Of a stretch of 45,929 nucleotides of DNA, positions 1-9,310 are shown in pieces (the first letter of the stretch is position 1; each line of letters starts with the position of its first letter). The position numbers and the translations under genes are program-made. The notes beneath the pieces are model-generated. The model was given only the letters and a program-made list of their open reading frames with translations, did not search any database and had not been told where the DNA came from. The stretch comes from Saprospiraceae bacterium (GTDB lineage Bacteria; Bacteroidota; Bacteroidia; Chitinophagales; Saprospiraceae), in assembly GCA_016787285.1 (NCBI GenBank), contig JAEUUV010000157.1:1-45929 (forward strand), read 5' to 3'.

Positions 1-1
1 C

Positions 2-1213
2 GCGGCCTTTCAACTGGCGCAGGAGGTGCTGCGGCAAGGCGAAAAAGCCGGTGATACGGCCTACCCGGAGGCGCGATACGATGGGGCAACGGCACATTTC
101 AGGATGGGCAGGGTGCTAAAAATGGCTGGCCATTCCGAGCAAGCCCTGCCTTTTTTGCAAGCGGCCGAGCGGCGTTTTGAAGTGCTGGCCAACGAGGGCA
201 ATGCCGATGCGGCCCGCATGGCTTCGGTTTGTTTGACGGAGATAGGCGATTGTTTTTCGGCTTTGGGGCAGTACAATGAAGCCGCCAAGAAGTATGAGGC
301 AGGTATTGAACTGGCGGATAAATTGGGCGATATGCGAGGCATTGCGGTGAAAAAAAACCAATTGGCTACGGTCCGCATGCAGCAAAAAAACTACTCCGAG
401 GCACTCCGGTTGTATGGCGAAGCCAAAACCATTTTTGAGGAGTATCGGGAGCCGGGCCAGGTCGCAGTAACCTGGCACCAAATCGGCATGGTACATCAGA
501 AAGCCCAAAACTACCCGGCAGCGGAAAAAGCCTATTTGGAATCGTTGACCATCAAGATTCGGGAAAAAAACAAGAGTGGGGAGGCTTCGACGCTTATTCA
601 GTTAGGCAACCTGTACAAACTCCTTGAGCGCCTGGAAGATGCCGTTCGGGTACATGAGCGGGCCACCGAGATTTATGTTGAGTTGAAGGACTTGCGCTAC
701 GAAGGCATTACCCGAAGCAACCTCGCCGATACCTTGTTCCAACTCCACCGCACCGCCGAAGCCAGAACCCAACTCCTGCGGGCCATTAAATGTAAATCGC
801 AGTTTGGCCATGTAGCCGAGCCGTGGAAAACCTGGGCCATCCTCTGCGACCTCGAAACCGCCGAGGGCAACCTGCCCGCCGCTGCCGCCGCCCGCCAACA
901 GGCCCTGCAGGCCTACGCCGCCTACCGGTTGGCCGGGGGCGAGAGCCAGAGTAATCAGTTCCGGCTCATCGTGGCGGCGGCGCAGGCCTTGCAGGTGGGG
1001 CAGCAGGCGCAAATGGTGGACTACCTGCAATCTACGCTCGAACCGGGTGATCCTACGGAGTACGTCGCGCTCGTCCGCCGGCTCACCGCGCTGCTGCGCG
1101 GCAGCCGGGATCCGGCGGTGGCGGATGACCCGGAGTTGGATTATATGAATGTGGTGGAGTTGCGGCTGGTGTTTTTTGGGGGTGGGGGGGCAGGGCAGAC
1201 GCATGAAAATTGA
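2..1213 (+). CDS. TPR-repeat protein, 5' end outside window
   Basis: The reading frame is open from the left edge (codons from base 2 read AAFQLAQEVL), so the true start lies upstream; a GTG at 26 is an internal codon rather than a convincing start. The protein is made of repeated 34- to 40-residue helix pairs with the TPR pattern of small residues and aromatic pairs, for example ALRLYGEAKTIFEEYREPG and AEKAYLESLTIKIREKNKSG. TPR solenoids act as protein-binding scaffolds; the partner cannot be read from this sequence. After about residue 330 the repeats stop and a tail of about 75 residues with no recognised domain follows. The tail ends in a glycine run encoded by a G-rich stretch. Large TPR proteins with CHAT protease domains exist elsewhere in this window (28058-31057), but no CHAT domain is visible in this C-terminal part. 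Confidence 0.8.
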   Translation, partial: AAFQLAQEVLRQGEKAGDTAYPEARYDGATAHFRMGRVLKMAGHSEQALPFLQAAERRFEVLANEGNADAARMASVCLTEIGDCFSALGQYNEAAKKYEAGIELADKLGDMRGIAVKKNQLATVRMQQKNYSEALRLYGEAKTIFEEYREPGQVAVTWHQIGMVHQKAQNYPAAEKAYLESLTIKIREKNKSGEASTLIQLGNLYKLLERLEDAVRVHERATEIYVELKDLRYEGITRSNLADTLFQLHRTAEARTQLLRAIKCKSQFGHVAEPWKTWAILCDLETAEGNLPAAAAARQQALQAYAAYRLAGGESQSNQFRLIVAAAQALQVGQQAQMVDYLQSTLEPGDPTEYVALVRRLTALLRGSRDPAVADDPELDYMNVVELRLVFFGGGGAGQTHEN

Positions 1214-1244
1214 GGCGTCAATATCTGCGAAGTCAAAATAAAAT

Positions 1245-1383
1245 GATTACATGATTGCAGATTACATGATTGTTGATTTTTGAAGTGCGTAGAGTTGACC
1301 GCGTTGCCCTTGGCCAAACTGATGCGGTGTACGCTACGAGTCCTTCAAAAATCAACAATCATGTAATCTGCAATCATGTAATC
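1245..1383. repeat. 139-bp MITE-like element with perfect 41-bp inverted repeats
   Basis: Left arm 1245-1285 and right arm 1343-1383 are exact reverse complements over 41 bases, beginning GATTACATGATTGCAG. The 57-base centre carries GTAGAGTTGACCGC. A second copy of the same total length lies at 35437-35575 in the opposite orientation, and a lone arm lies at 31166-31206. No ORF for a transposase is inside, so any movement would need proteins in trans. Confidence 0.85.
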
Positions 1384-1504
1384 CAATTGGTTATCAATGA
1401 CTTGAGCCTTTCATTTGGGCCATTCAACTTTCATGCGTTTGCCCTGGGGGAGGGGGGTGATTCCGCCCGAAGCGCCGGCCCGACCCCCAAGGGCGGGGCC
1501 GACG

Positions 1505-1548
1505 CGCCGGGCGTTGGCTGTGCAATAGTGCACAACCAACGCCCGGCG
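1505..1548. repeat. GC-rich 20-bp hairpin
   Basis: Bases 1505-1524 pair with 1529-1548 (19 of 20 matches, the remaining pair being G-U in RNA) around a 4-base loop ATAG. There is no T run after it, so it is not a typical intrinsic terminator. It lies in the 445-base gap between the TPR gene and the DUF4143 ATPase, next to another G/C-rich palindrome-like stretch at 1470-1500. Confidence 0.7.
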
Positions 1549-1658
1549 GTAATGAAAAAAATGGGTTGCTCCTGTACTAACGGCCAAATATGGCTAATTT
1601 TGGCCGTTTAAACCGCCGAACCTGGCCATATTCGGATGCTTGTCAAACACAAATTCAC

Positions 1659-2804
1659 ATGATAGACCGATTATTGACCGAACGAGTCAAGGCTCGACTT
1701 GGCAGTAAAAAGGCCATTCTGGTTTTAGGCCCCCGGCAGACCGGGAAGACGACGCTTGTAAAAAACATCATCGCCGGATACGAAGGCAAAGCGGTTTACC
1801 TGAACGCCGACGAGCCTTTTGACCGCCGGCGCCTGACCGATGCATCCTCCGCGCAGTTGCGGCAACTGGTCGGAACAAACGAACTGGTGGTCATAGACGA
1901 AGCCCAGCGGGTGCCCAATATCGGACTGACGCTCAAGTTGCTCGTGGACCAACTGCCTGAAAAACAGGTAATCGCCACCGGCTCCTCGTCGCTTGATCTT
2001 GCCAACACCATCAACGAACCGCTGACCGGCAGACTGTTCACGTTCCACCTCATGCCCATCAGTTGGCAGGAGTGGGCGGCGCACGTCGGGCGGATAGAAG
2101 CCAACCGGGGGCTTGAACAGCGCCTGCTCTACGGCTCCTACCCCGATGTGCTGAACAATCCCGGTGACGAGCCGGCCATGCTCAGGTCATTGGCCGGAGG
2201 CTACCTGTACAAAGACTTGCTCTCCTACGGCAATATCCGTCGCCCGGAAATACTCGAAAAACTGCTCCAGGCTGTTGCGTTGCAATTGGGCAACGAGGTG
2301 TCGTTCAACGAACTTGCAAACCTGCTCAAGGTGAACAAGGAGACCGTCGCCAGTTACCTCGACCTGCTCGAAAAATCGTTCATTATCTTCCGTTTGCCGT
2401 CGTTCAGTCGCAACCTGCGTAGGGAAATCGCCACGTCCCGTAAGGTTTATTTTTACGACACCGGAATTCGCAACATGCTCATCAACAACTTCAATCCCCT
2501 CGACCTCCGCCAGGACCGGGGGGCGCTTTGGGAAAACTTCCTCGTCAGCGAGCGCCGAAAACGCAACGAATACGCCGCCTACTTGCACAACGCCTACTTT
2601 TGGCGCACCAGCGAAGGACAGGAAATTGACTACGTGGAGGATGCCGGGGGCAAATTGTCCGCCTTCGAGTTCAAATGGAGTGCAGCCAGAAGTGCCCGGA
2701 TGCCGCGTGCCTTTGCCGAGGCTTATCCCGGTACGGATTGGTCGGTCGTACACCCGGAGAATTTCGAGGTATTTGTGGCAGGCTCCGACACAGACTTGTT
2801 CTGA
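1659..2804 (+). CDS. AAA ATPase with DUF4143 C-terminal domain
   Basis: This 381-residue protein has an N-terminal P-loop ATPase domain (Walker A GPRQTGKTT at residues 24-32, Walker B ELVVIDEAQ at 75-83, sensor-like ATGSSSLDL near 110) followed by the DUF4143 region with a winged-helix segment (EVSFNELANLLKVNKETVASYLDLLEKSFIIFRLPSF) and a restriction-endonuclease-like end (GQEIDYVEDAGGKLSAFEFKW). Proteins of this family are very common in Bacteroidota and are usually multicopy; their cellular role is not established. I chose the ATG at 1659 because the family normally begins a few residues before the helix leading to Walker A; the frame is open from 1590. The gene is separated from its upstream neighbour by repeats and converges with the MarR gene, whose stop lies 9 bases away. 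Confidence 0.9.
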   Translation: MIDRLLTERVKARLGSKKAILVLGPRQTGKTTLVKNIIAGYEGKAVYLNADEPFDRRRLTDASSAQLRQLVGTNELVVIDEAQRVPNIGLTLKLLVDQLPEKQVIATGSSSLDLANTINEPLTGRLFTFHLMPISWQEWAAHVGRIEANRGLEQRLLYGSYPDVLNNPGDEPAMLRSLAGGYLYKDLLSYGNIRRPEILEKLLQAVALQLGNEVSFNELANLLKVNKETVASYLDLLEKSFIIFRLPSFSRNLRREIATSRKVYFYDTGIRNMLINNFNPLDLRQDRGALWENFLVSERRKRNEYAAYLHNAYFWRTSEGQEIDYVEDAGGKLSAFEFKWSAARSARMPRAFAEAYPGTDWSVVHPENFEVFVAGSDTDLF

Positions 2805-2813
2805 CGCCCCTCC

Positions 2814-3470
2814 TCACGCCGGCTGCTCCCGTGCTCCCACCACCTGCTCATACACCTCGTCCAGCGGCTTGTCCCGCATTTCCACCATCAGCGCCGAGGT
2901 GCGCGCTTCGGCACCCCGCAGCAACTGGATGCACAGCCGGACATCGTCGTCGGTCATTTCACTGAGCACGATGCTGTTCACTTTTTGGGCCACGGTATAG
3001 CAGCGTTCGAGCACTTCGCGGCCTTTGGGCGTGGCCTGGATGAGGCGCGCGCGTTTGTCGGTGGGGTCGGTGCGCTCGCTGATGAGGTCGTTGGCCAGCA
3101 GGCGGGTCAGGGTATCCATGCCGGTGGACAGGCCAAGCAGTTGCTGGTTGATCACGTCGGTTTTGCGGCATTCGCCGCAGTTGGAGATGATGTTCAGAAT
3201 GAAAAAATCTTCTTTCTGGCGGATTTCCGAGATGCGCTCGAAGGACTTTTCCATGTAAGTATGCGCAGCGCGGCTGAGGAAAGCCATGAGTTTCATCAGG
3301 TGCGAGCGGGGGTTGGGCGGCACGGCTCCGCCGCCGAAACTGGGGTTGGCGACCTCGCGTTTCGAACGCTGCGCGGTCAGGTAGTACCGGCAAAATTCTT
3401 CGATACTTGCGTCGGGATGGCTTTCCTCGTACGCGGCCCACGCGTTTACTAATTCCACCGTTTTATTCAT
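2814..3470 (-). CDS. MarR-family transcriptional regulator
   Basis: The 218-residue protein carries a MarR-type winged helix: the recognition region VINQQLLGLSTGMDTLTRLL and the wing DPTDKRARLIQATPKG match the usual DxxDxR wing followed by LTxxG. The N-terminal 75 residues are an extension beyond the compact MarR fold and hold a short segment rich in Pro and Gly. Such proteins bind palindromic operators as dimers and often control an adjacent efflux pump. It is divergent from the small protein and MFS transporter at 3608-5133, so control of those genes is a reasonable inference, with the operator expected in 3471-3607. No clear operator palindrome was recognised there. Confidence 0.85.
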   Translation of the reverse strand: MNKTVELVNAWAAYEESHPDASIEEFCRYYLTAQRSKREVANPSFGGGAVPPNPRSHLMKLMAFLSRAAHTYMEKSFERISEIRQKEDFFILNIISNCGECRKTDVINQQLLGLSTGMDTLTRLLANDLISERTDPTDKRARLIQATPKGREVLERCYTVAQKVNSIVLSEMTDDDVRLCIQLLRGAEARTSALMVEMRDKPLDEVYEQVVGAREQPA

Positions 3471-3607
3471 GGGACAAAAGTATCGGATTCGGAATAAAAA
3501 ACATTTTTTTACTCCGGTTTTGTTTGTTTTTTATTTCGGGTTCGGTGTATGTTTGTGCCCGTTATTTCAGATTCGAACTATTTTTTATCCAACTATCTCC
3601 TTCTGCA

Positions 3608-3853
3608 ATGCCTGCCTTTTCGTTCTTTTCCAATGAAAAACAGGTGCTTGTGTTCAGCACCGACCTGAATTCCCCCCAACAGGCTGAAGCCGTCCGCTAC
3701 CAATTGACGCACTCGGGGCTTGCCGAGCGGGTGGCCTTCGATCTGGACGACTGCGACCGGGTGCTCCGGGTGGAAACAGAAGCCGCATCTGCCGGGGAAA
3801 TTGCCCAAAGCGTCCGGGAACTGGGCGTTGCAATTTCAGAACTGGAAGATTGA
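3608..3853 (+). CDS. small protein with ferredoxin-like (HMA-like) pattern
   Basis: An 81-residue acidic protein. The order of predicted strands and helices (KQVLVFSTDL, helix QQAEAVRYQLTH, AERVAFDLDDCDRVLRVE, helix AGEIAQSVRELG, VAISELED) looks like the beta-alpha-beta-beta-alpha-beta fold of heavy-metal-associated domains, but the metal-binding CxxC is absent. Start chosen at the ATG at 3608; the frame is open further upstream but lacks coding character. It precedes the MFS gene by 50 bases and is divergent from the MarR gene. Function unknown; the fold assignment is by eye. Confidence 0.6.
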   Translation: MPAFSFFSNEKQVLVFSTDLNSPQQAEAVRYQLTHSGLAERVAFDLDDCDRVLRVETEAASAGEIAQSVRELGVAISELED

Positions 3854-3903
3854 CAACCGCTTTGCGTACCCGACCAACCAACTCATTTTCTAAACCTGCT
3901 TGC

Positions 3904-5133
3904 ATGTCCCGGGAAAGGCTGTTTTCCGCTTATCAGATTTTTATCGTTGCCGTTCTGGCTATCCTCCAGTTCACGATTATTCTCGATTTTATGGTGCTGT
4001 CGCCGCTGGGCGCGCAACTGATGCCGGCGCTGAACATCACCACCACACAATTCGGGTTGGTGGTGTCGGCCTACGCGCTCAGTGCGGGGGCTTCGGGCTT
4101 GCTGGCGGCAGGCTTCGCCGACCGGTTCGACCGCAAGCGCCTGCTGTTGTTTTTTTATGCGGGATTTATCCTCGGCACCTTTTTTTGCGGCATTGCACCC
4201 ACCTACGGCCTGCTGTTGGCAGCCCGCACGGTCACCGGCATTTTCGGCGGCGTGATCGGCTCGGTAATTTTTGCCATCACCACCGATCTTTTCGAGATCA
4301 ATGTCCGAGGCCGGGTGATGGGCTATGTGCAAATGGCCTTTGCGGCCAGCCAGGTGCTGGGCCTGCCGGCCGGGTTGTACGTCTCGAATGTATGGGACTG
4401 GCATGCGCCGTTTCGGCTCATTGTGGTGCTCAGCATACCGCTTTGGCTGCTGATTTATTGGAAAATGCGCCCTGTGGACGCCCACCTGATTCACCACAAA
4501 GGGCACACCGCGGCTCGGCACCTGTGGAATACCGTCTCCAATCCGCGCCATGTACGCGGATTCGCCGCCACGGCGCTGCTGGCTACGGGCGGTTTCATGC
4601 TCATGCCCTTTGGCAGCGCGTTCACGGTGAACAACTTAGGTATCAGCCTGGATGACCTGCCGGTGATCTATCTGGTTACCGGACTGTGTACGCTCGTGGT
4701 CGGGCCGGCTATCGGCAAACTGACGGACAGCACCGGCGCCTACCGGGTATTTATCTGGGGAACGGCGCTCGCTTTGGTGCTGGTGCTGGTGTATTGCCAC
4801 CTCGGAATCACACCCTTGTGGGCCATGTTGTTGCTGAATCCCATCCTGTTTGCCGGCATTACGGCCCGCATGATCTCGTCGTCGGCGCTTCTGAGTACGG
4901 TGCCGGCCATGCCCGAGCGCGGGGCATTCATGGGAGTAAACGCGTCGCTATCCCAGATTTCGGGCGGTATCGCTTCTGCCCTTGCAGGCATGATTGTGTA
5001 TCAAACACCGAGCGGGCACATCGAGCGGTATCCCATGCTGGGTTGGGTGGTGGCAACTACCATGATCATATCGGTGTGGCTCATGCTGTACATCCACCGG
5101 ATGCCGAAGGCGGAGCAGCACACCACAGGTTGA
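3904..5133 (+). CDS. MFS transporter (DHA1-like)
   Basis: A 409-residue inner-membrane protein with about 12 hydrophobic segments. The cytoplasmic loop after the second segment reads GFADRFDRKRLLL, the MFS signature GxxxDRxGRR/K in a variant form, and a second half-repeat is visible near VGPAIGKLTDSTGAYRVF. The length suits the drug:H+ antiporter-1 group of sugar or drug exporters. Start placed at ATG 3904 because the segment MSRERLFSAYQIFIVAVLAI gives the normal short cytoplasmic N terminus; the frame is open to 3850. Its divergent MarR neighbour and the small cotranscribed protein suggest a regulated efflux unit; the substrate is unknown. Confidence 0.88.
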   Translation: MSRERLFSAYQIFIVAVLAILQFTIILDFMVLSPLGAQLMPALNITTTQFGLVVSAYALSAGASGLLAAGFADRFDRKRLLLFFYAGFILGTFFCGIAPTYGLLLAARTVTGIFGGVIGSVIFAITTDLFEINVRGRVMGYVQMAFAASQVLGLPAGLYVSNVWDWHAPFRLIVVLSIPLWLLIYWKMRPVDAHLIHHKGHTAARHLWNTVSNPRHVRGFAATALLATGGFMLMPFGSAFTVNNLGISLDDLPVIYLVTGLCTLVVGPAIGKLTDSTGAYRVFIWGTALALVLVLVYCHLGITPLWAMLLLNPILFAGITARMISSSALLSTVPAMPERGAFMGVNASLSQISGGIASALAGMIVYQTPSGHIERYPMLGWVVATTMIISVWLMLYIHRMPKAEQHTTG

Positions 5134-5135
5134 GG

Positions 5136-5236
5136 TTCATCCGACGAATTTGTCGTCGGATGAATGCACAGCCGCAAGATGACAAACCATTTCCTGTCGG
5201 CTACGCACTCGTCCGACGACGAATTCGTCGGACGAG
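5136..5236. terminator. pair of similar hairpins between convergent genes
   Basis: Two 29-base palindromes, 5136-5164 and 5208-5236, each have 12-bp arms around a 5-base loop and share the core TCCGACGA / TCGTCGGA. They sit between the stop codons of the convergent MFS and TraB/GumN genes and could end transcription or protect 3' ends from both sides. Neither has a clear T run, so the terminator role is inferred. Confidence 0.5.
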
Positions 5237-5253
5237 GTTAGGTAATTCGTACT

Positions 5254-6165
5254 TTAATCCACGGCTTCCACCCGGTATCCGTCGGTGCGCAACAAGGCAA
5301 TGACGCCCTGTGCGCCGCCGAGGTGGCCGGCGCCTACGGCAAAAAGGGTGGGTTTTTCGCGCATCATGCGGGCCATAACCGGAATCCAGTTGCGGTTGCG
5401 GCGGTGCAGCAGCAGTTCCTGAAATTCGTTGATGCCGTTGCCTTCTTCGAGCATCATGGCCTCCATGGCGCTGATATCTTTTTGGCGGTACATTTCGATC
5501 ATTTGTTCGAAACTGCCGTCGGCTTCCTCCGAACTGCGCAGCGTTTCCACCAGCATACGCGCCTGCGCTTCGTAGGGAATGCTGTCGAAAATGGCCATCT
5601 GGTAGGCGGCGGTTTCCAGTCCGGCGGACTCAAGTTTGCGGCGTTTGACCTGGCGGTACAGTTCCATTTCCACGGAGGTCATGCTGGAATTACTGCCGAG
5701 CGAGGCATTTTCGTCGCTGCCGAACAGGGTGCTGAGGAACATGGGCTTCATGCGTTCCAACATGGTGGAGGGCAGCCCCTGGGCTTTCAGCCGTTCTTTC
5801 ACGAAAGTGTAATCCTCGGCAGGGAGCAGGTCGCGCAGGGTTTTGCCGCCCGACATGAACGCTTTGGTCAGCAGGCTGAACTGCGAGGCGATGTTGGTCA
5901 TTTCCTTCATGTCAATTTCGAAGGCGACCCGACCGGTACTCGCCAGCGCGTCGTAGGTACCCACCGATAATTTGAACTGATCTTTCGGAATCAGGTGGAT
6001 GGTGCCCAGCAAATACGAGGGCTTTTTCAGGCCGTTTCCGCTGATTTTCCACAGCAGGGCCTTATCGGTGGGAACAATCTGCTCGGGAGCGTAGGTGACT
6101 TTCTTCGACGATTGGCAACCCGCCAGCGCGATACCCAGCAAGAGCCAAAATCCTAGTTTTTGCAT
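5254..6165 (-). CDS. TraB/GumN-family lipoprotein
   Basis: A 303-residue protein beginning with a lipoprotein signal (hydrophobic MQKLGFWLLLGIALAGC, with Cys at 17), so it is probably anchored on the outside of the inner membrane or in the outer membrane. The family marks are the N-terminal YLLGTIHLIP (GxxH motif) and the C-terminal FAVGAGHLGG near the end, which together form the metal site proposed for the TraB/PrgY/Tiki proteins. Some members are metal-dependent peptidases; the bacterial GumN branch has no firmly assigned activity. The start is the ATG at 6165 that gives the lipobox; the frame is open to 6462 but that extension is not gene-like. Monocistronic and convergent with the MFS gene. 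Confidence 0.87.
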   Translation of the reverse strand: MQKLGFWLLLGIALAGCQSSKKVTYAPEQIVPTDKALLWKISGNGLKKPSYLLGTIHLIPKDQFKLSVGTYDALASTGRVAFEIDMKEMTNIASQFSLLTKAFMSGGKTLRDLLPAEDYTFVKERLKAQGLPSTMLERMKPMFLSTLFGSDENASLGSNSSMTSVEMELYRQVKRRKLESAGLETAAYQMAIFDSIPYEAQARMLVETLRSSEEADGSFEQMIEMYRQKDISAMEAMMLEEGNGINEFQELLLHRRNRNWIPVMARMMREKPTLFAVGAGHLGGAQGVIALLRTDGYRVEAVD

Positions 6166-6483
6166 AAAAAATTCATTTTCTGTACGTGCGGCAAAATCCT
6201 GCCGGCACAAAGGTAGTCCAATCGGCGGCCACGTAACCAAACGGGCCGCCCGGGAAACCCCGTGCAGCCGGTAAAGTTCAGAATGGCATGCCTGCCGTTT
6301 TGTCGGACACCCCGGCGAAATCCTGCCAAAACCCGAATAAATATTCAAGTGGCAAGCCGTTTGCCTGAGCCTGCCGGGTGCTAAAAAGGAAAATTTGCTG
6401 CCAGTGTGACACAAAATCCGTTTTGGCGTATACCGTTTCCGGAAAAATGCCAAAGTTTGCACGAAAATTAGGCTTAGGAGGTT
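6166..6483. other. intergenic, no gene seen
   Basis: About 318 bases between the TraB/GumN start and the 9-bp array. No ORF with coding character, RNA gene or convincing promoter was recognised. It should carry the promoter of the TraB/GumN gene and possibly that of lon; AAAGTTTG at 6452-6459 is one base off the TAnnTTTG type. Confidence 0.5.
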
Positions 6484-6777
6484 TAACGGGTTGAGCGGGT
6501 TTAACGGGTTGGGCGGGTTCGGCCCCAGCCCTTCCGATTATAGAACCCGTTAAACCCGCTCAACCCGTTAAACCCGCTCAACCCGTTAAACCCGCTCAAC
6601 CCGTTAAACCCGCTCAACCCGCTCAACCCGCTCAACCCGTTAAACCCGCTCAACCCGCTCAACCCGTTAAACCCGCCCAACCCGTTAAACCCGCTCAACC
6701 CGCTCAACCCGTTAAACCCGCTCAACCCGTTAAACCCGTTAAACCCGCTCAACCCGTTAAACCCGCTCAACCCGTTA
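6484..6777. repeat. 9-bp minisatellite with inverted arms upstream of lon
   Basis: The left arm 6484-6519 holds four units in the G-rich direction (TAACGGGTT, GAGCGGGTT, TAACGGGTT, GGGCGGGTT). After a 24-base spacer the right arm 6544-6777 holds 26 units of AACCCGTTA, AACCCGCTC or AACCCGCCC. The outer flanks CTTAGG and CCTAAG also match inversely. The right arm ends 38 bases before the lon start codon, so the array is likely part of the lon leader RNA. Apparent ORFs through it are products of the 9-base period. Confidence 0.95.
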
Positions 6778-6815
6778 ACCTAAGTTAATCAAATCCCCTC
6801 CCGCAGCGCTTGAAT

Positions 6816-9293
6816 ATGTTTGAAAATTGGTTGATGTCTGCCCAATCCGACGATGAGCCGGATTTTGTGCCGCTTTTTTCGCTGGAAGAAGACGAAGAAG
6901 CCAAGCAGGGCGAAGTATTTCCCGACTCTCTGCCCATACTGCCCCTCAAAAACACGGTGTTGTTTCCCGGCATTGTCACCCCGATCACTATAGGTCGCGA
7001 CAAGAGTATCCGCGCCGTGCAAAAGGCGTATGAGGACAACCGGTTCATCGGTGTCCTGTCGCAGCGCGATGTCAAAATCGAAAGTCCTTCCTCGCGCGAC
7101 CTGTATTCGATCGGCACCATTGCCCGCGTCTTGAAACTCCTGAAAATGCCCGATGGCTCCACCACCGCCATTTTGCAGGGTCGAAAAAGGTTCATTCTGG
7201 AAGAAATGGTGAGCGAAGACCCCTACATGGTGGGCCGTATCGCTACGCTGGAATACATCCAGCCCAAGCACAAACTGGAGTTTCGCGCGCTCATCAGCAG
7301 CATCCGCGATTCGGCCAAACAGATCATCGAACTGTCGCCGCAGATACCCTCCGAGGCTGTCGTGATGCTCAAAAACATCACCAACGACAACTTTCTGCTC
7401 AACTTCATCTCCTCCAACCTCAACATCAAAATCGAGGAGAAGCAGGCGATTCTCGAAATAAGCCACCTCAAGGAAAAAGCAAACCGCATCCTCACCTACA
7501 TGGACGCGGAGTTGCAATTGCTGGAGCTCAAAGACCAGATCGAAGCCAAGGTGCGCAACGACATCGAGAAGCAGCAGCGCGACTACTTCCTCAGCCAGCA
7601 ACTCAAAACCATTCAGGAAGAACTCGGTCAAAACCCGCAGGAGGACGAGATCAACGCGCTCGTGGAGCGTGCTTCCAAAAAGAAATGGCCCAAAAACGTG
7701 CTGGAAACGTTCCAGCGGGAAGTCAACAAACTGCGTCGGGTCAACCCCCAGATTGCCGAATACGCCATCGGCCTGACTTACCTCGAAACCCTGCTCGACC
7801 TGCCCTGGCAGGATTTTACCAAGGACAATTTCGACCTGCGCCGCGTGAAGGACGTGCTGGACAAAGACCACTACGGCCTCACGAAAGTGAAGGAACGCAT
7901 CCTCGAACACCTCGCCGTGCTTAAACTGAAGGGCGACATGAAGGCGCCCATTCTCTGCCTCGTCGGCCCGCCCGGCGTAGGCAAAACCTCCCTTGGCCAA
8001 AGCATCGGCAAGGCGCTCAAACGCAAGTACGTGCGCATGAGCCTCGGCGGCTTGCACGACGAAGCCGAGATTCGCGGCCACCGCAAAACCTACATCGGCG
8101 CCATGCCGGGCCGCATCATCCAGTCGCTGAAGAAATGCAAGACCGGAAACCCGGTTTTTATTCTCGACGAGATAGACAAAGTCGGCAAGGATTTCCGTGG
8201 CGACCCCTCTTCGGCCCTGCTCGAAGTGCTTGATCCGGAGCAGAATACCACATTCTACGACAACTACCTCGAACTGGAGTACGACTTGTCCAAGGTGCTG
8301 TTTATCGCCACAGCCAACTCGCTTTCCACCATACAACCGGCCTTGCTCGACCGTATGGAGGTGATCGAAATCGCCGGCTACTCTTTGGAGGAAAAAATAG
8401 AAATTGCCAAACGCCACCTCATCCCCGAACAGCGCAAGGAACACGGCCTGAAACCGCCACAGGTAAAAATCACCGAAAAAGCGCTCATCAACATCATCCG
8501 GCACTACACCGCCGAAAGCGGGGTGCGCAACCTGAACCGCGAAATCGGCTCCGTCATGCGTTCGGTAGCCAAAAAAGTGGCGATGGAAGAGGCCTACGAA
8601 GTGACCGTCAAGCCCGAACACCTGCACGGCATTCTCGGCCCTACCAAATTCGACGCCGAAGTGTATCAGGAGCAGCAGTCGCCCGGTGTGGCGATTGGCT
8701 TGGCCTGGACGAGTGTGGGCGGCGAAATTCTGTTCATTGAGTCCAGCCTGAACAAAGGCAACGGTCGCTTGCAACTCACGGGCAACCTTGGCGATGTGAT
8801 GAAAGAAAGCGCCAGTACCGCCCTGAGTTACATCAAGGCGCACGCCGACGAACTGGCCATTGACCCGGAAATGTTCGACAAAAACGACATCCACGTGCAC
8901 GTACCCGAAGGCGCCATTCCCAAGGACGGCCCCTCGGCAGGCGTGACCATGCTGACCGCCATCACGTCGGCCTATACCAAACGCCCGGTAAAACCCTTCC
9001 TCGCCATGACCGGCGAAATCACCCTGCGCGGCAAGGTGCTACCCGTGGGGGGCATCAAGGAAAAAATTCTTGCCGCCAAACGCGCCGGCCTCAAGGAGGT
9101 TTTGCTTTGCAAGGACAACGAAAAACACGTGGCCGAAATCGAAGCCGAATACATCAAGGGCCTGAATTTCAACTACGTGGACACGATGGGCGATGTGCTG
9201 GAGTTTGCGCTCGGCATTCAGAAGCCGGTTGTTAAAAAGGCTTCGAACGGTTTGATGAAAGGCAAAAAAGAGCGAAAAGCGGTCGTTGTCTGA
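6816..9293 (+). CDS. lon: ATP-dependent protease Lon
   Basis: An 825-residue LonA protease that unfolds and degrades misfolded and regulatory proteins in the cytoplasm as a hexamer. The N-terminal substrate-recognition domain starts at [16 protein letters not shown]; the AAA+ module has Walker A GPPGVGKT at about 384-391, Walker [13 protein letters not shown] and the Lon signature [18 protein letters not shown]; the C-terminal peptidase has the catalytic serine in [11 protein letters not shown] and the lysine in the following [20 protein letters not shown] block. Length is normal for the family. I prefer the ATG at 6816; a TTG two codons earlier is also in frame. The gene stands alone behind the 9-bp array, which may affect its expression. 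Confidence 0.98.
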   Translation: MFENWLMSAQSDDEPDFVPLFSLEEDEEAKQGEVFPDSLPILPLKNTVLFPGIVTPITIGRDKSIRAVQKAYEDNRFIGVLSQRDVKIESPSSRDLYSIGTIARVLKLLKMPDGSTTAILQGRKRFILEEMVSEDPYMVGRIATLEYIQPKHKLEFRALISSIRDSAKQIIELSPQIPSEAVVMLKNITNDNFLLNFISSNLNIKIEEKQAILEISHLKEKANRILTYMDAELQLLELKDQIEAKVRNDIEKQQRDYFLSQQLKTIQEELGQNPQEDEINALVERASKKKWPKNVLETFQREVNKLRRVNPQIAEYAIGLTYLETLLDLPWQDFTKDNFDLRRVKDVLDKDHYGLTKVKERILEHLAVLKLKGDMKAPILCLVGPPGVGKTSLGQSIGKALKRKYVRMSLGGLHDEAEIRGHRKTYIGAMPGRIIQSLKKCKTGNPVFILDEIDKVGKDFRGDPSSALLEVLDPEQNTTFYDNYLELEYDLSKVLFIATANSLSTIQPALLDRMEVIEIAGYSLEEKIEIAKRHLIPEQRKEHGLKPPQVKITEKALINIIRHYTAESGVRNLNREIGSVMRSVAKKVAMEEAYEVTVKPEHLHGILGPTKFDAEVYQEQQSPGVAIGLAWTSVGGEILFIESSLNKGNGRLQLTGNLGDVMKESASTALSYIKAHADELAIDPEMFDKNDIHVHVPEGAIPKDGPSAGVTMLTAITSAYTKRPVKPFLAMTGEITLRGKVLPVGGIKEKILAAKRAGLKEVLLCKDNEKHVAEIEAEYIKGLNFNYVDTMGDVLEFALGIQKPVVKKASNGLMKGKKERKAVVV

Positions 9294-9310
9294 CAACGGA
9301 AGTGTTTTTT

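Noticed and set aside
1270-1611. Small ORF across the 139-bp element reading SKINNHVICNHVI
   Set aside because: The peptide is a translation of the element arm and recurs at 35516; no independent coding evidence.
6501-6770. Open frame of Gly-Phe-Asn / Gly-Leu-Ser repeats on the minus strand
   Set aside because: It is produced by the 9-base period of the array; it has no start context, domain or conserved flank, and similar frames occur at every array.
6789-8900. 703-codon open frame opposite lon
   Set aside because: Same mirror effect; no domain is recognisable and it overlaps all Lon motifs.
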